A stretch of 64,000 bases of DNA, from NCBI RefSeq assembly GCF_004341085.1, contig NZ_SLXW01000006.1:62001-126000 (forward strand), given 5' to 3'. The translations under genes were made by a program, and so were the position numbers. Of the stretch, positions 35,335-44,317 are shown piece after piece (positions within the stretch are counted from its first letter, which is position 1; the number at the start of each line of letters is the position of its first letter). The DNA comes from Sphingomonas sp. PP-CE-1G-424 (GTDB lineage Bacteria > Pseudomonadota > Alphaproteobacteria > Sphingomonadales > Sphingomonadaceae). The notes under the pieces are model-generated. The model saw only the letters and a list, made by a program, of their open reading frames with translations, was not told where the DNA came from and made no database searches.

Positions 35335-36149
35335 CCGCAATCTACGCTTTTGGCAGTGCTGCGCTCGGCACTGCCCTCTCCAGCCGCAACTTTTGCTGGC
35401 TGAGCCGCATCGCCGGTGCCGCTCTAATTGCCGTGGCGATCTTCGTCTTTGCGGCCCCCGCCTTCGCGGCTGGCGACCAGACGCTAATGGCCGACGACGG
35501 TGCGCAGGTATCCTGCAACGCGTCCGCCAAGGATCTCACCCGGATCAGCCTTGTCGGTGACGAGTTCGCTGGTGTGTCCAAGATCAATACCGGCAACCCC
35601 TCGGACGACTTCTCCGTCGTGAACGAGCCGGTCCGCGGCGACATCTACCTTTCGGTGCCGGAGGGCTTTGGCCGCCAGCTCCTGTCGTTCTTCGGCACCA
35701 GCAAGCGCGGCTACGTTTATAAGTTTCAGTGCCGGATCAGCGGCGACCAGGCGGTGCAGGTGTTCGTCTCGAACCCGGCGATTGCCAAGGCCGATGCGGC
35801 GGAAGCCGGCACGACCACCAAGGTCGCACAAAGGTCCTCGCCGGAAGAAGCCGCTGTGACGCTGGTGCAGGCGATGTACGCCAACAAGACGGTCGACGGT
35901 TTCGAGATGCGTCAGCGCTCGCTCAAGCCCGTCTATGTCGGCGACCTCAAGGTTCAGATGATCGCTGAATATCGCGGCGACGCTCTCACCGGCCGCGTCC
36001 TGCGCATTGAAAACAAGGGCACCAAGGAAACTGTGCTGACCGAGGCCAGCGTGGCGCCATCGAGCGCACTCGCGGTCTCGATCGCCGAACCTAAGCTCGC
36101 GCCTGGTCGGGTCACGACCGCTTACCTCGTCTCGCGGAACGGAAACTAA
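35331..36149 (+). CDS. traK: TraK secretin-like outer-membrane core protein
   Basis: The 272-residue protein has a signal peptide (AALIAVAIFVFAAPAFAAGD) and a strand-rich periplasmic body (DLTRISLVGDEFAGVSKINT; GDIYLSVPEGFGRQLLSFFG). TraK is VirB9-like and, with TraV and TraB, builds the outer-membrane ring complex. It overlaps traE by 4 nt, and traB begins 3 bp after it. Confidence 0.86.
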   Translation: MTAIYAFGSAALGTALSSRNFCWLSRIAGAALIAVAIFVFAAPAFAAGDQTLMADDGAQVSCNASAKDLTRISLVGDEFAGVSKINTGNPSDDFSVVNEPVRGDIYLSVPEGFGRQLLSFFGTSKRGYVYKFQCRISGDQAVQVFVSNPAIAKADAAEAGTTTKVAQRSSPEEAAVTLVQAMYANKTVDGFEMRQRSLKPVYVGDLKVQMIAEYRGDALTGRVLRIENKGTKETVLTEASVAPSSALAVSIAEPKLAPGRVTTAYLVSRNGN

Positions 36150-36152
36150 GCC

Positions 36153-37490
36153 ATGGGTATCAAAGATATTTTCTCTCGCGAGCGTAAACCGCTCGACGCT
36201 CCTGAAGTCGTTGACGGCGACGGAGTATCCCCGATCGCCTCGGAATTGGATGGCAACGTCGAGATCCGCAAGAAGCAGCAGATGAAGCTGGCGGTAGGCT
36301 GCGGCGTGGTTCTCGTCGCATCGTCTTTCTGGATCTTTGGCGGTGACGACGCGGTCAAGAAGATCGATCCCGATAGCGCGGACAAGAAGACGGTTTCGGT
36401 CAGCGACATGACCAACAAGACCAAGTCCGAGCAGGAGTGGATGGCGCAGTCGGAGAACCGTTTCCAGTCGAACGAAAACCAGCTGAAGGGTGTCGAGGGC
36501 ACCAACGCTCGCGTCGCGCAGCTAGCCGAGCAGCTCGATGCGATGCGCGCGCAGAACCAGTCGATGTCGAGCGACGGCCAGCGCGTCGTATCCGCCTATC
36601 AGGCCGAAAACGATCAATTGCGTCGGCAGGTCAACGAGCGTGCCGCAGCGCCTGCCCCGATGCCTGGGCCGCAGGCAATGTACGGCCCTGGTAGCGCCGC
36701 CCTCTACGGTCGGCCCGGCGCGGCAGGCGCTACTCCCGGTCCGGACCTTCCCCCTGCGCGCCTCAGCGAAGTTAAAATGGTCTCGTTTGGCTCCGCTGAG
36801 GCCGGTAACGCCTCGAAGGTTTCCAAGGGCAACACGGTCTACACCGACAGTCCGAACTACCTTCCACCCAACAGCTTTGCCAGCGCGAAGGTTATCGTCG
36901 GTGTCGATGCCGCAGCCGGGGTCAACAGCCAGACCGACCCCCTGCCCGTCGTCCTGCGCGTCACCGGCCCTGCGCGATCGGTGCTGCAGAACGGCAAGCT
37001 TCTGACCACGAAGATCCAAGGCTGCCTCATCAACGGCGCCGCCCGCGGCGAGCTGTCGAGCGAGAAGGTCTATGTGAAGCTGCAGAAGATGACCTGCCCT
37101 CAGCCGGGTGGGCGCTACGCGGTGTCCGAGGTCAAAGGCTTCATCGCGTTCGGTGGCAAAACCGGCGTTCGCGGACGTGTCGTCAGCCGCGAAGGGTCAC
37201 TCGTCAGCCAAGCTTTCATTGCAGGCCTCGTCGGCGGGATCGGAAAGGGTTTCGCAGCCAATTCGAACTCTTTCCTCCAGGGCAGCAATGTTCAGGTCAA
37301 CGGCAAGCGCCAGCAGCTCGGCATGGGTGATATCGCGCAAGGCGGGATCGGAAATGGCGTCGGCGAGGCTGGCGACATGGTCTCGAAATACCTGATCGAG
37401 CGTGCCGAGCAGTACCAGCCGGTCATCGAAATGCCGACCGGCGTCGACGTTGAAATCGTCTTCCTGGAGGGTGTTTATGTTCGGAACTGA
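36153..37490 (+). CDS. traB: TraB VirB10-like scaffold protein
   Basis: The 445-residue protein has one N-terminal membrane helix (MKLAVGCGVVLVASSFWIFG), a coiled-coil/proline-rich periplasmic spacer (residues ~90-200: NARVAQLAEQLDAMRAQNQS) and a VirB10-type beta-barrel domain (PPNSFASAKVIVGVDAAAG; GCLINGAARGELSSEKVYVK; GKTGVRGRVVSREGSLVSQA). It spans both membranes and links the inner platform to the TraK/TraV ring. Its last codons overlap the dsbC-like gene. Confidence 0.9.
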   Translation: MGIKDIFSRERKPLDAPEVVDGDGVSPIASELDGNVEIRKKQQMKLAVGCGVVLVASSFWIFGGDDAVKKIDPDSADKKTVSVSDMTNKTKSEQEWMAQSENRFQSNENQLKGVEGTNARVAQLAEQLDAMRAQNQSMSSDGQRVVSAYQAENDQLRRQVNERAAAPAPMPGPQAMYGPGSAALYGRPGAAGATPGPDLPPARLSEVKMVSFGSAEAGNASKVSKGNTVYTDSPNYLPPNSFASAKVIVGVDAAAGVNSQTDPLPVVLRVTGPARSVLQNGKLLTTKIQGCLINGAARGELSSEKVYVKLQKMTCPQPGGRYAVSEVKGFIAFGGKTGVRGRVVSREGSLVSQAFIAGLVGGIGKGFAANSNSFLQGSNVQVNGKRQQLGMGDIAQGGIGNGVGEAGDMVSKYLIERAEQYQPVIEMPTGVDVEIVFLEGVYVRN

Positions 37491-38343
37491 TAGCACCGCC
37501 GACAGGCGTCTGACCGTTGGTCGGGTGCTGGTCCTTCTTTTGGTCGTCGCAGCGTTCGTTGCTGCCGCGATCGGCGCGAAGGCCGCCTATGCCGCGCTTC
37601 GTCCGGCAGACGCATCGGTGATCGCCCTCCTGAAAGCTCGCTTGCCCAAGACGCAGGTCAGCAAGGTCGACTGCGCAGTCGTCGATGGCCTCTGCGAAGT
37701 GACGGCCGGCAACAACCTGTTCTACGTCGATCGGTCGGGACGCTATCTCGTTATCGGTCGTGTCTACGACATGGAGACGCGGCAAGATCTGACCGCAACC
37801 CGCCTCCTCGAGATCAATCCGGACACGCTGATTGGCGGTGCTGCCAAGGCCAACAATGCACCCGAGGGCGGCGAGCCTCCCATTGCCAAGGCTGTCGGCG
37901 CTTCTGCCCCGGCCGCACCTTCGCGCATTTCGCTCGATGGCCTCCCCAAGGACGGCGCAATCGTGTGGGGCAACCAGACGGGCAAGACGGTAACAGTCTT
38001 CAGCGACTTCCGCTGCGGCTATTGCCGGGCACTCTCGAACACGTTGCGGTCGATGAACGTGCGTGTCGTCGAACGTCCGATCTCTGTTCTCGGAAGTCGT
38101 GACCTCGCCAATCAGGTGTATTGCGCCAAGAACCGCGAGACCGCGCTGCATCAGGCCTATGCCGGCGAGCCTCTGCGCAACGCCGCCACCTGCGACACCT
38201 CAGGCCTCGATGCCAATGAGCGCTTCGCTCGCTCGCACGGCCTGAACGGAACACCCGTCATCGTCCGCGCCGATGGCGCGATGATCGAGGGCTATCGTCC
38301 CAAGGAGGCGCTCGCCTCCTTCATCGCTGGAGGCCGGTCGTGA
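37477..38343 (+). CDS. DsbC-like periplasmic disulfide isomerase of the transfer operon
   Basis: ATG 37477, inside the traB end, gives 288 residues: a membrane anchor (VLVLLLVVAAFVAAAIG), a DsbC-type dimerisation part (ASVIALLKARLPKTQVSKVD) and a thioredoxin fold with FSDFRCGYCRAL (active site CGYC) and the cis-Pro loop GTPVIV. It probably isomerises disulfides of the Cys-rich TraU, TraN and TraH made by the same operon. In F-like systems this role is played by TrbB/DsbC. Confidence 0.85.
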   Translation: MFGTDSTADRRLTVGRVLVLLLVVAAFVAAAIGAKAAYAALRPADASVIALLKARLPKTQVSKVDCAVVDGLCEVTAGNNLFYVDRSGRYLVIGRVYDMETRQDLTATRLLEINPDTLIGGAAKANNAPEGGEPPIAKAVGASAPAAPSRISLDGLPKDGAIVWGNQTGKTVTVFSDFRCGYCRALSNTLRSMNVRVVERPISVLGSRDLANQVYCAKNRETALHQAYAGEPLRNAATCDTSGLDANERFARSHGLNGTPVIVRADGAMIEGYRPKEALASFIAGGRS

Positions 38344-39293
38344 ATAAGGTCCATGTTTGTCTCGCGGTCGCCCTCGCCTCCGGCACCATGATGACCGGCT
38401 GCACGACAATGGGCGGCAACATCAAGGGCAGCTTCACCTGCGTCGCACCCGACGGCATCTGCGCGCCCAGTTCGACGATCGATGATCGCGCTCTGGCAAT
38501 GATCGCCGGAGAGGATGGCGATCGCATGATTACGCCCGCTGGTCCCTACAGCGCGCCGCAAAGCGCCGGCCGCGGTTTCGATACCGCTGCCACTGCGCCT
38601 GCGCGTAGCCAGGAACGCGTGCTTCGCATCGTCTTCCCGGCGCAGATCGACGGTGCCGGTCGCCTGCACGAACAGACTGCGGTCCATGCCGTCGTCGAGC
38701 GCGGCGAATGGCAGCGCGCGCTGGCGAGCAACGCGGTCGCGACGACGCCAGCACAAGTTCAGGCGGCAACGGGCGGCGACACGCTGCTTGCAGCTGTTGA
38801 CCGTGCCGATCCTCCTTTCATGGAGGATTCTGCGACTGCTGATCCAGATATGCCAAGCGCCGCTGCGGTTGCTGCCGCTCGCGTTCAGGCGGATCCTGTC
38901 GGTGACATCAAGGACCAGGTCGCGCGTCGGCTCTCGAAAGCCCCGCGTCGCCTTTCGGTATCGCCATCGGCACTCCGCACCCCGCCCGCTGTGACCTATG
39001 GCTCGAAGTCTACGTCCCCCACGCCAAACTTTCCGGTCGCGGTCGGCATGACCACCGCCGCCAAACCCCTTTCCTCACCCGCGCCTGTCCGTCCGGCCGT
39101 CACGTCCACCTCGGCACTCACAGCGCCGAAGTATGTAACCCCGGCTGGTCGCACCGCGATCGCCGCAGTGGGCGCTAACCCCGCCATCCGTGCCGGTCTT
39201 GCTCGCGCCGAACCTGAAGCGCGGGAGGCGACAAAGACGGCGAACCCGCTGCCCGTGCTACGCGCATCCTCGTTCCCCGGAGTTGTCCAGTGA
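38340..39293 (+). CDS. traV: TraV-like outer-membrane lipoprotein
   Basis: The 317-residue protein has a lipoprotein signal peptide ending MMTGC, then GNIKGSFTCVAPDGICAPSS, the Cys-containing TraV motif (FxCxxPxGxxC). The remaining two thirds are Pro/Ala-rich and disordered-looking, longer than F TraV (~170 residues). A conserved strand VLRIVFPAQIDGAGRLHEQT lies mid-chain. It anchors the TraK ring at the outer membrane. It overlaps the upstream gene and traC by 4 nt each. Confidence 0.82.
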   Translation: MNKVHVCLAVALASGTMMTGCTTMGGNIKGSFTCVAPDGICAPSSTIDDRALAMIAGEDGDRMITPAGPYSAPQSAGRGFDTAATAPARSQERVLRIVFPAQIDGAGRLHEQTAVHAVVERGEWQRALASNAVATTPAQVQAATGGDTLLAAVDRADPPFMEDSATADPDMPSAAAVAAARVQADPVGDIKDQVARRLSKAPRRLSVSPSALRTPPAVTYGSKSTSPTPNFPVAVGMTTAAKPLSSPAPVRPAVTSTSALTAPKYVTPAGRTAIAAVGANPAIRAGLARAEPEAREATKTANPLPVLRASSFPGVVQ

Positions 39294-41872
39294 GCATCTT
39301 TAAGGGCCTGCTTGCCACGCTCCTCGGCGACTCCGCCAAGCCTGAGAACGGCCGTCCGGACTCGGTTGTCCCGCGGTTTGTCCATTGGCTGCCCTACCGC
39401 AGCTACGATCCGAAGACGCAAATCTACTACAATAGCGCCTCACGCGGGTTCTTCCTCGAGGCAACGCCGATGATCGGCGCAACTGAGCAAAGCCACGAAA
39501 TGCTGGCCCAGCTGCTGTCGGAAGGCATTCCGACGCCGGGTGCCCTGCAGGTCCATGGCTGGATGAGCCCGCGGATCAGCGAGAAGCTCTCGCAGTGGTA
39601 CATGCCGCGCTATTCGGCATCGGGCATTTACGAGCGCATGGCGCGGCACCGCACCGAGTATCTGATGGGCGGCGTCTGGAACTCGTTGTCAGCATCAGCT
39701 CCCTTTTGCCTGCGCAATCACCGCCTCGGCCTGTCCTATTCGACGCCGGAATCGAGCCGCGTCTCGAACGAGGAAATTACCTCGGTCATGGAAGGGCTGA
39801 TCTCGGCGCTGGAGTCGCTCGGCGTCCATGCGCGCGCAGTCGACCCCAAGGGCCTCATCTCGTGGATCGACGACATCACCTCGCCGACGACGGCGCCTGG
39901 TGACGACACGATCACCTACAATCCGTTCGACCCAATCGCAGACCAGGCGGTGCGCCACGATCTGGAAATGAAGATCGAGCCGGACCGCATTCTGCTGCGC
40001 ACCGAGCGCTTTCGCCCTACCGGCAAGACCGTCGAGAACGCGCCCGAGATTGGCGAAATCTATCCAGACACGTTTGACGTGCGCTCCTTCTCGGTGCGCA
40101 ACCTGCCGCAGCGCTGGGCGCCCTGGGACATGGCCAAGCTGATCGGCGACATGTTCGCCGACAAGCTGCGCATGCCTTGCCCGGTGTCGACCAACCTGTG
40201 CCTCGACTTCCCGGACGCCGAAGCCTCCGGGCAGCGCGCCGGCCGGAAGTTCATGCGCACCACCAGTCTCGCCGACAGCAAGTCCGCGCGCATGCTTCCA
40301 CAGCTGAAGGACCAGTCCGAAGAGTGGCGTTTCGTGAAGGACGAGCTGCGCCAAGGCCGCAAGCTGGTGCAGGCTTTTTACTCGGTCACATCGTTCAGCC
40401 CGAAGGGCAAAGGCGACGCGAATGAGCGCATCCTGAAGTCGGTGTACCGCGCGGCAGGCTGGGACCTGCTCGACGATCGCTATCTGCAAATCCAGGGACT
40501 GCTCGCTGCGATGCCGATGACGATGGCCAACGGCCTGTCGTTCGACCTCAAGAACATGAAGCGCCTGCGCACCGTCCTGACCACTACGGCCGCAAGCCTG
40601 ATGCCGCTGCAGGGTGAGTATCTGGGCGGCAACAACCCGCATCTGATGCTAATCGGCAGGCGGGGTCAGCCCTTTTTCTGGTCGCCGTTTGAGAACACGG
40701 CGGGCAACCATAACGTGGCGGTTTTCGGCAAGTCGGGGTCGGGCAAGTCGGTCGCACTGCAAGAGCTTTGCTCCTCGATGGTCGGCGCCGGTGCCAAGGT
40801 CGTCGTGATCGATGACGGCCGTTCGTTCGAGCATTCCTGCAAGCTGCAGGGCGGCGCGTTCGTCGAGTTTACGATGTCCTCGGGCTTCTGCATCAACCCG
40901 TTCTCGATGATCGATCCGGTGCTGGCGGAAACCGATGAGGATTACCTCATGGACTGCTTCGCCATGCTGAAATCGATCGTGAACCAGATGGCGCGGCACA
41001 TCGACAAGCTCGACGATACCGAGCGCGGCCTGATCGATGGCGCGATCAACAAGGTCTGGGCGGAGAAAGGTCGGCAAGGCTCGGTCAACGACGTCATCGC
41101 GGCGCTCGACGAAACTACAAACCCGCTCGCCATCAATCTCGCGATCGCGATGCGCCCCTTCTCGACCGACGGCACCTATGGCCGCTTTTTCGAGGGCGAG
41201 GTGTCCTTCCAGCTCAAGAACAACCTGACGGTGTTCGAACTGTCGGATCTGTCGTCGCGCGAGGAACTTCGTTCGGTCGCCCTAACCGCGATCATGTTTA
41301 TGGCGAGCCAGGCGATGCGCCGCGAAGACCGCTCGGTCCCCAAGGCGCTGCTGCTCGATGAGGCGTGGCAGATGCTGAAGGGCGGTTCGATGGCCGATTT
41401 CATCGAAGCTTATGCACGTACCTGCCGCAAATACGGCGCATCGCTGGTGACCGCCACGCAGAGCCTCAACGACTATTACAAGTCGGACGGTTCCAAAGCC
41501 GCGCTGGAGAACAGCGACTGGTTTGTTATCCTGCAGCAGAAGGCGGAAACGATCGCCAACTTCAAGAAGCACGATCGCTTCGAGATGGACGATTACACCG
41601 ACGCGCTGCTCCGCTCGTTGAAGCGCAACGGCTCCGAATATTCCGACGTGATGATTAAGGGTCCAGAGACGCTGGCAGTCGGCCGGCTCGTCCTCGATCC
41701 CTATTCGGCGACGGTTTACTCGTCATCGCCCCGCACCTTCGCAGCCATCCATGACCTGCTCGCGCAGGGCCTGACGATGGAAGAGGCGATCGAACGGGTC
41801 GCTTACCCCGACAACCCAGAGAAATGGACCGATCCGAGCGCTGATGACGCGCTGGCGATCGCAGCGGAGTGA
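39290..41872 (+). CDS. traC: TraC VirB4-like transfer ATPase
   Basis: The 860-residue protein has Walker A FGKSGSGKSVAL (Gly480-Ser487 region), IDDGRSFEHSCKLQGG, Walker B ALLLDEAWQML (~residue 690) and SLVTATQSLNDYY, all typical of TraC/VirB4 ATPases. The N-terminal half is the TraC-N domain (RSYDPKTQIYYNSASRGFFL). It is a cytoplasmic ATPase on the inner membrane that drives pilus assembly and retraction. Confidence 0.93.
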   Translation: MSIFKGLLATLLGDSAKPENGRPDSVVPRFVHWLPYRSYDPKTQIYYNSASRGFFLEATPMIGATEQSHEMLAQLLSEGIPTPGALQVHGWMSPRISEKLSQWYMPRYSASGIYERMARHRTEYLMGGVWNSLSASAPFCLRNHRLGLSYSTPESSRVSNEEITSVMEGLISALESLGVHARAVDPKGLISWIDDITSPTTAPGDDTITYNPFDPIADQAVRHDLEMKIEPDRILLRTERFRPTGKTVENAPEIGEIYPDTFDVRSFSVRNLPQRWAPWDMAKLIGDMFADKLRMPCPVSTNLCLDFPDAEASGQRAGRKFMRTTSLADSKSARMLPQLKDQSEEWRFVKDELRQGRKLVQAFYSVTSFSPKGKGDANERILKSVYRAAGWDLLDDRYLQIQGLLAAMPMTMANGLSFDLKNMKRLRTVLTTTAASLMPLQGEYLGGNNPHLMLIGRRGQPFFWSPFENTAGNHNVAVFGKSGSGKSVALQELCSSMVGAGAKVVVIDDGRSFEHSCKLQGGAFVEFTMSSGFCINPFSMIDPVLAETDEDYLMDCFAMLKSIVNQMARHIDKLDDTERGLIDGAINKVWAEKGRQGSVNDVIAALDETTNPLAINLAIAMRPFSTDGTYGRFFEGEVSFQLKNNLTVFELSDLSSREELRSVALTAIMFMASQAMRREDRSVPKALLLDEAWQMLKGGSMADFIEAYARTCRKYGASLVTATQSLNDYYKSDGSKAALENSDWFVILQQKAETIANFKKHDRFEMDDYTDALLRSLKRNGSEYSDVMIKGPETLAVGRLVLDPYSATVYSSSPRTFAAIHDLLAQGLTMEEAIERVAYPDNPEKWTDPSADDALAIAAE

Positions 41873-41877
41873 CCACC

Positions 41878-42219
41878 ATGGCAACCGTTCTTCAGCCCCT
41901 CCATACGACACGCAAGGTCAACTACGGCTATTTCCTTTATTTCGGCCTACACTTCGCGGGCTTTATGGCCACGACCCTACTGATGACATGGGGCGTCTTC
42001 GTCCTGTTTTTCTTGGCGCTCGGCAGCTTCTCGCTCGATGGCATGATGAACCATCTGCAGAACATGACCAGCCGCTACCTCGCAGCGGACGTGGGCCGGC
42101 TCGACCAATTCAAGATGATCGTCGGTATCGTTCATATGGTCATCTCCGGCGCGATCATGTTCTTCCGCCGTCACGCTATTTTGCCACGTGATGCCGCCCG
42201 CCTGGAGCACGGCGCATGA
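41878..42219 (+). CDS. Small membrane protein in transfer operon (unknown)
   Basis: ATG 41878 has GGAG 8 nt upstream; GTG 41869, overlapping the traC stop, is an alternative. The 113-residue product has a hydrophobic segment around GYFLYFGLHFAGFMATTLLM with TWGVFVLFFLALGSFSL, and another near FKMIVGIVHMVISGAIMFF. It lies between traC and trbI, where sphingomonad F-type operons often carry an uncharacterised membrane gene. It overlaps trbI by 4 nt. No family recognised. Confidence 0.7.
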   Translation: MATVLQPLHTTRKVNYGYFLYFGLHFAGFMATTLLMTWGVFVLFFLALGSFSLDGMMNHLQNMTSRYLAADVGRLDQFKMIVGIVHMVISGAIMFFRRHAILPRDAARLEHGA

Positions 42220-42872
42220 CCGAGGCCGTCGACACCCCCACGGCCGAGCCCGCTATGACCGCTCCTGCCGCGATCACAGTCCGGCGCAAGACGGCGTTCG
42301 CCGGCTACACCGCCGCGCAACTGCTGATCGCTGCCGCCCTCGTTCTTGCGCTGGTCTGGGCCATGTGGGTCACCAAGTTGGTGATGGCGGAAATGCCGCA
42401 GCACATCGTCAAGGCAGACCTGTCCCGGATCGTTGGCGAGTATGTGCAGGCGCAGGCCCGTAGCGCGACCCCGCCCGATCAGGTCCAGGCGCAGATGCGC
42501 ACGTTCATGGCATCGCTCGATACTGAGCTGCAGCGTCGCGGTGCGGCTGGTCAGGTTGTTCTCGTCGGGGAGGCAGTTCTGTCCAAGAGCGTGCCCGACA
42601 TCACGGCCGACGTGGCCAGAGCCGTCTACGCGTCTGGCGTAAAGGCACCGATGCCGGCGACGCCCGCGCAGATGGGGTCGATGATGCAGGGTCAGGTGCC
42701 TGCCGCGCCGGCGATCGCGCCTGTCGAAATGGCGCAGGTCGCACCCGTTCCCGCCGCGCCGAACCCCTTTGCCGCAGTGCCTGCCCCCGCCACTGCGCAG
42801 GACGTCGCACCGGTTGATCCGTCGGTTGCCGGTGCCATGGTCTCGAGCTTTGGTGGTCCCGGTGGCCAGTAA
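42216..42872 (+). CDS. trbI: TrbI-type conjugative transfer protein
   Basis: The 218-residue protein has an N-terminal membrane helix (YTAAQLLIAAALVLALVWAM), a helical periplasmic region, the strand AAGQVVLVGEAVLS with KSVPDITADVARAVY, typical of F-type TrbI (related to the N-terminus of TraW), and a Pro/Ala-rich tail. In the F system TrbI affects pilus retraction. It overlaps the signal peptidase gene. Confidence 0.72.
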   Translation: MTEAVDTPTAEPAMTAPAAITVRRKTAFAGYTAAQLLIAAALVLALVWAMWVTKLVMAEMPQHIVKADLSRIVGEYVQAQARSATPPDQVQAQMRTFMASLDTELQRRGAAGQVVLVGEAVLSKSVPDITADVARAVYASGVKAPMPATPAQMGSMMQGQVPAAPAIAPVEMAQVAPVPAAPNPFAAVPAPATAQDVAPVDPSVAGAMVSSFGGPGGQ

Positions 42873-43404
42873 GGCAATTGCGGCGCCAGCAGTGGCCGAG
42901 GGCTTCCGTCCCCGCAAACGCCTCTGGGCAGCGCTTGGCCTGTTCGTCGCCGGTGGGATATCGTTGAACGCGATCGCGGAGTGGCGGGACACGCACGGGC
43001 TGCTCATCAACGCGTCGGAATCGCTGCCGAACTGGGCATTCGTCATCCACAAGACGGCAGTGCCCAAGCGTGGCGAATACGTCTTTTTCGTGCCGCCTGC
43101 CGTGCCGCTCGTCATCAAGCATTTCGGTGCGAAGAAGCAGATGTTCGGCAAGATCGTCTACGGCATGCCGGGTGATACCGTCGTGCACCGCGGCGCGGAT
43201 GTGTTCGTCGCCGGCAAGCTCGTCAGCCACATGAAGCCTTTCACCAAACTGGGTGAGCCGCTGGTAGCCGGCCCGACGGGCGTGATCCCACAGGGCTGCC
43301 ACTATGTCGGCAGCCCGCACAAGGACGGTTTCGACAGCCGCTATGCCGCGATCGGCTACGCCTGCTCGAACAAGATCGTTGGCGTCGGGGACCCAATCCT
43401 GTGA
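42862..43404 (+). CDS. S26-family signal peptidase of the conjugation operon (TraF/LepB-like)
   Basis: GTG 42862, inside the trbI end, gives 180 residues. One membrane helix (WAALGLFVAGGISLNAIA) precedes the S26 fold: INASESLPNWAFVI (Ser motif), KRGEYVFFVPP, KQMFGKIVYGMPGDTV (Lys region) and GSPHKDGFDSRYAAIG. This family processes pilin or other transfer proteins. It probably trims TraA. It overlaps traW by 4 nt. Confidence 0.82.
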   Translation: MASKAIAAPAVAEGFRPRKRLWAALGLFVAGGISLNAIAEWRDTHGLLINASESLPNWAFVIHKTAVPKRGEYVFFVPPAVPLVIKHFGAKKQMFGKIVYGMPGDTVVHRGADVFVAGKLVSHMKPFTKLGEPLVAGPTGVIPQGCHYVGSPHKDGFDSRYAAIGYACSNKIVGVGDPIL

Positions 43405-44039
43405 GGACCGCCCTCGATCTCTGTGTGATGTTCGCGGTCAGCGCGCTGCTGACCTCCTCCGTTGCGATCGCCAGTGACCACGGCGTCGTCGGCCAGGCCT
43501 TTCCGATCATCGAGCCAGATTTGCTGACGACGATCGAGGCCCGCCTGCAGCGTCTCCAAGCCACCGGCGGGATCGACCGTATGAACGCGGAGTTCGCCAA
43601 GCGGTCCGAGGCGCGCGTGCGTCGGCCGAAGCCGGTCGCAGGGATCACCACAACGACGGAGCCACGCAGCTGGGCCTATGATCCGACGATCGTCATCGAG
43701 CGGGACGTGCAGGACCAGAAGGGCAATTACATCGCTCGTGCCGGCCAGACCGTGAACCCGCTCGATTTCGTGGCGGTCCATCAGGCCCTTGTTTTCGTCG
43801 ACGGCGATGACGCCGCACAGATGGAATGGGCGACGTCGCAGTACAGCGACATGAAAGCAAAGATCATCCTCGTGAACGGCTCGCCAATCGAGGAGATGAC
43901 CAACCGCAAACGGCGCTTCTATTTCGACCAGGAAGGTCGCCTCACCGGCAAACTCGGCATTCGGCACACGCCGGCCGTCGCCGTCCAGAATGGACGCGTC
44001 CTGAAGCTCTCCGAAATCAAGCTGAAGGGAATAAGCTGA
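43401..44039 (+). CDS. traW: TraW pilus assembly protein
   Basis: The 212-residue protein has a signal peptide (FAVSALLTSSVAIASD), then HGVVGQAFPIIEPDLLTTIE, the conserved TraW N-terminus, and the C-terminal strand-rich part YDPTIVIERDVQDQKGNYIA ... FYFDQEGRLTGKLGIRHTPA. It is a periplasmic protein required for pilus assembly, acting with TrbC and TraU. Its stop overlaps the next start (TGATG). Confidence 0.9.
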   Translation: MRTALDLCVMFAVSALLTSSVAIASDHGVVGQAFPIIEPDLLTTIEARLQRLQATGGIDRMNAEFAKRSEARVRRPKPVAGITTTTEPRSWAYDPTIVIERDVQDQKGNYIARAGQTVNPLDFVAVHQALVFVDGDDAAQMEWATSQYSDMKAKIILVNGSPIEEMTNRKRRFYFDQEGRLTGKLGIRHTPAVAVQNGRVLKLSEIKLKGIS

Positions 44040-44317
44040 TGCCGTTGTGGCTCGATCTCCTGCGCACGCCAATGGCGGCTCCTGAAACAGACGATCTTCG
44101 CGCAATGCGGCGAACCTTTCAGGTGCTTTGCGTTCTGTCCGGCGTTGGCGTGATCGCGATCTCGCCGCTTGTTGCGCTGTTCGGCCGTCCGGCTTCGTTC
44201 ATTGTGGCGGCCATCCTTGCCACGACGGCGCTGCATACCGCCCTGTACGTCTTCCGGAAGAACCGGGCCGACAACGCCTTCCTCGACGCCGCTCAGTCGG
44301 CGGAGGAGCGCGCGTGA
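44039..44317 (+). CDS. Small membrane protein in transfer operon (unknown)
   Basis: The 92-residue product has two closely spaced hydrophobic segments (VLCVLSGVGVIAISPLVALF; FIVAAILATTALHTALYVF) with a basic connector end (RKNRADNA). It overlaps traW by 1 nt and traU by 4 nt, so it is certainly part of the operon. No family recognised. Confidence 0.7.
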   Translation: MPLWLDLLRTPMAAPETDDLRAMRRTFQVLCVLSGVGVIAISPLVALFGRPASFIVAAILATTALHTALYVFRKNRADNAFLDAAQSAEERA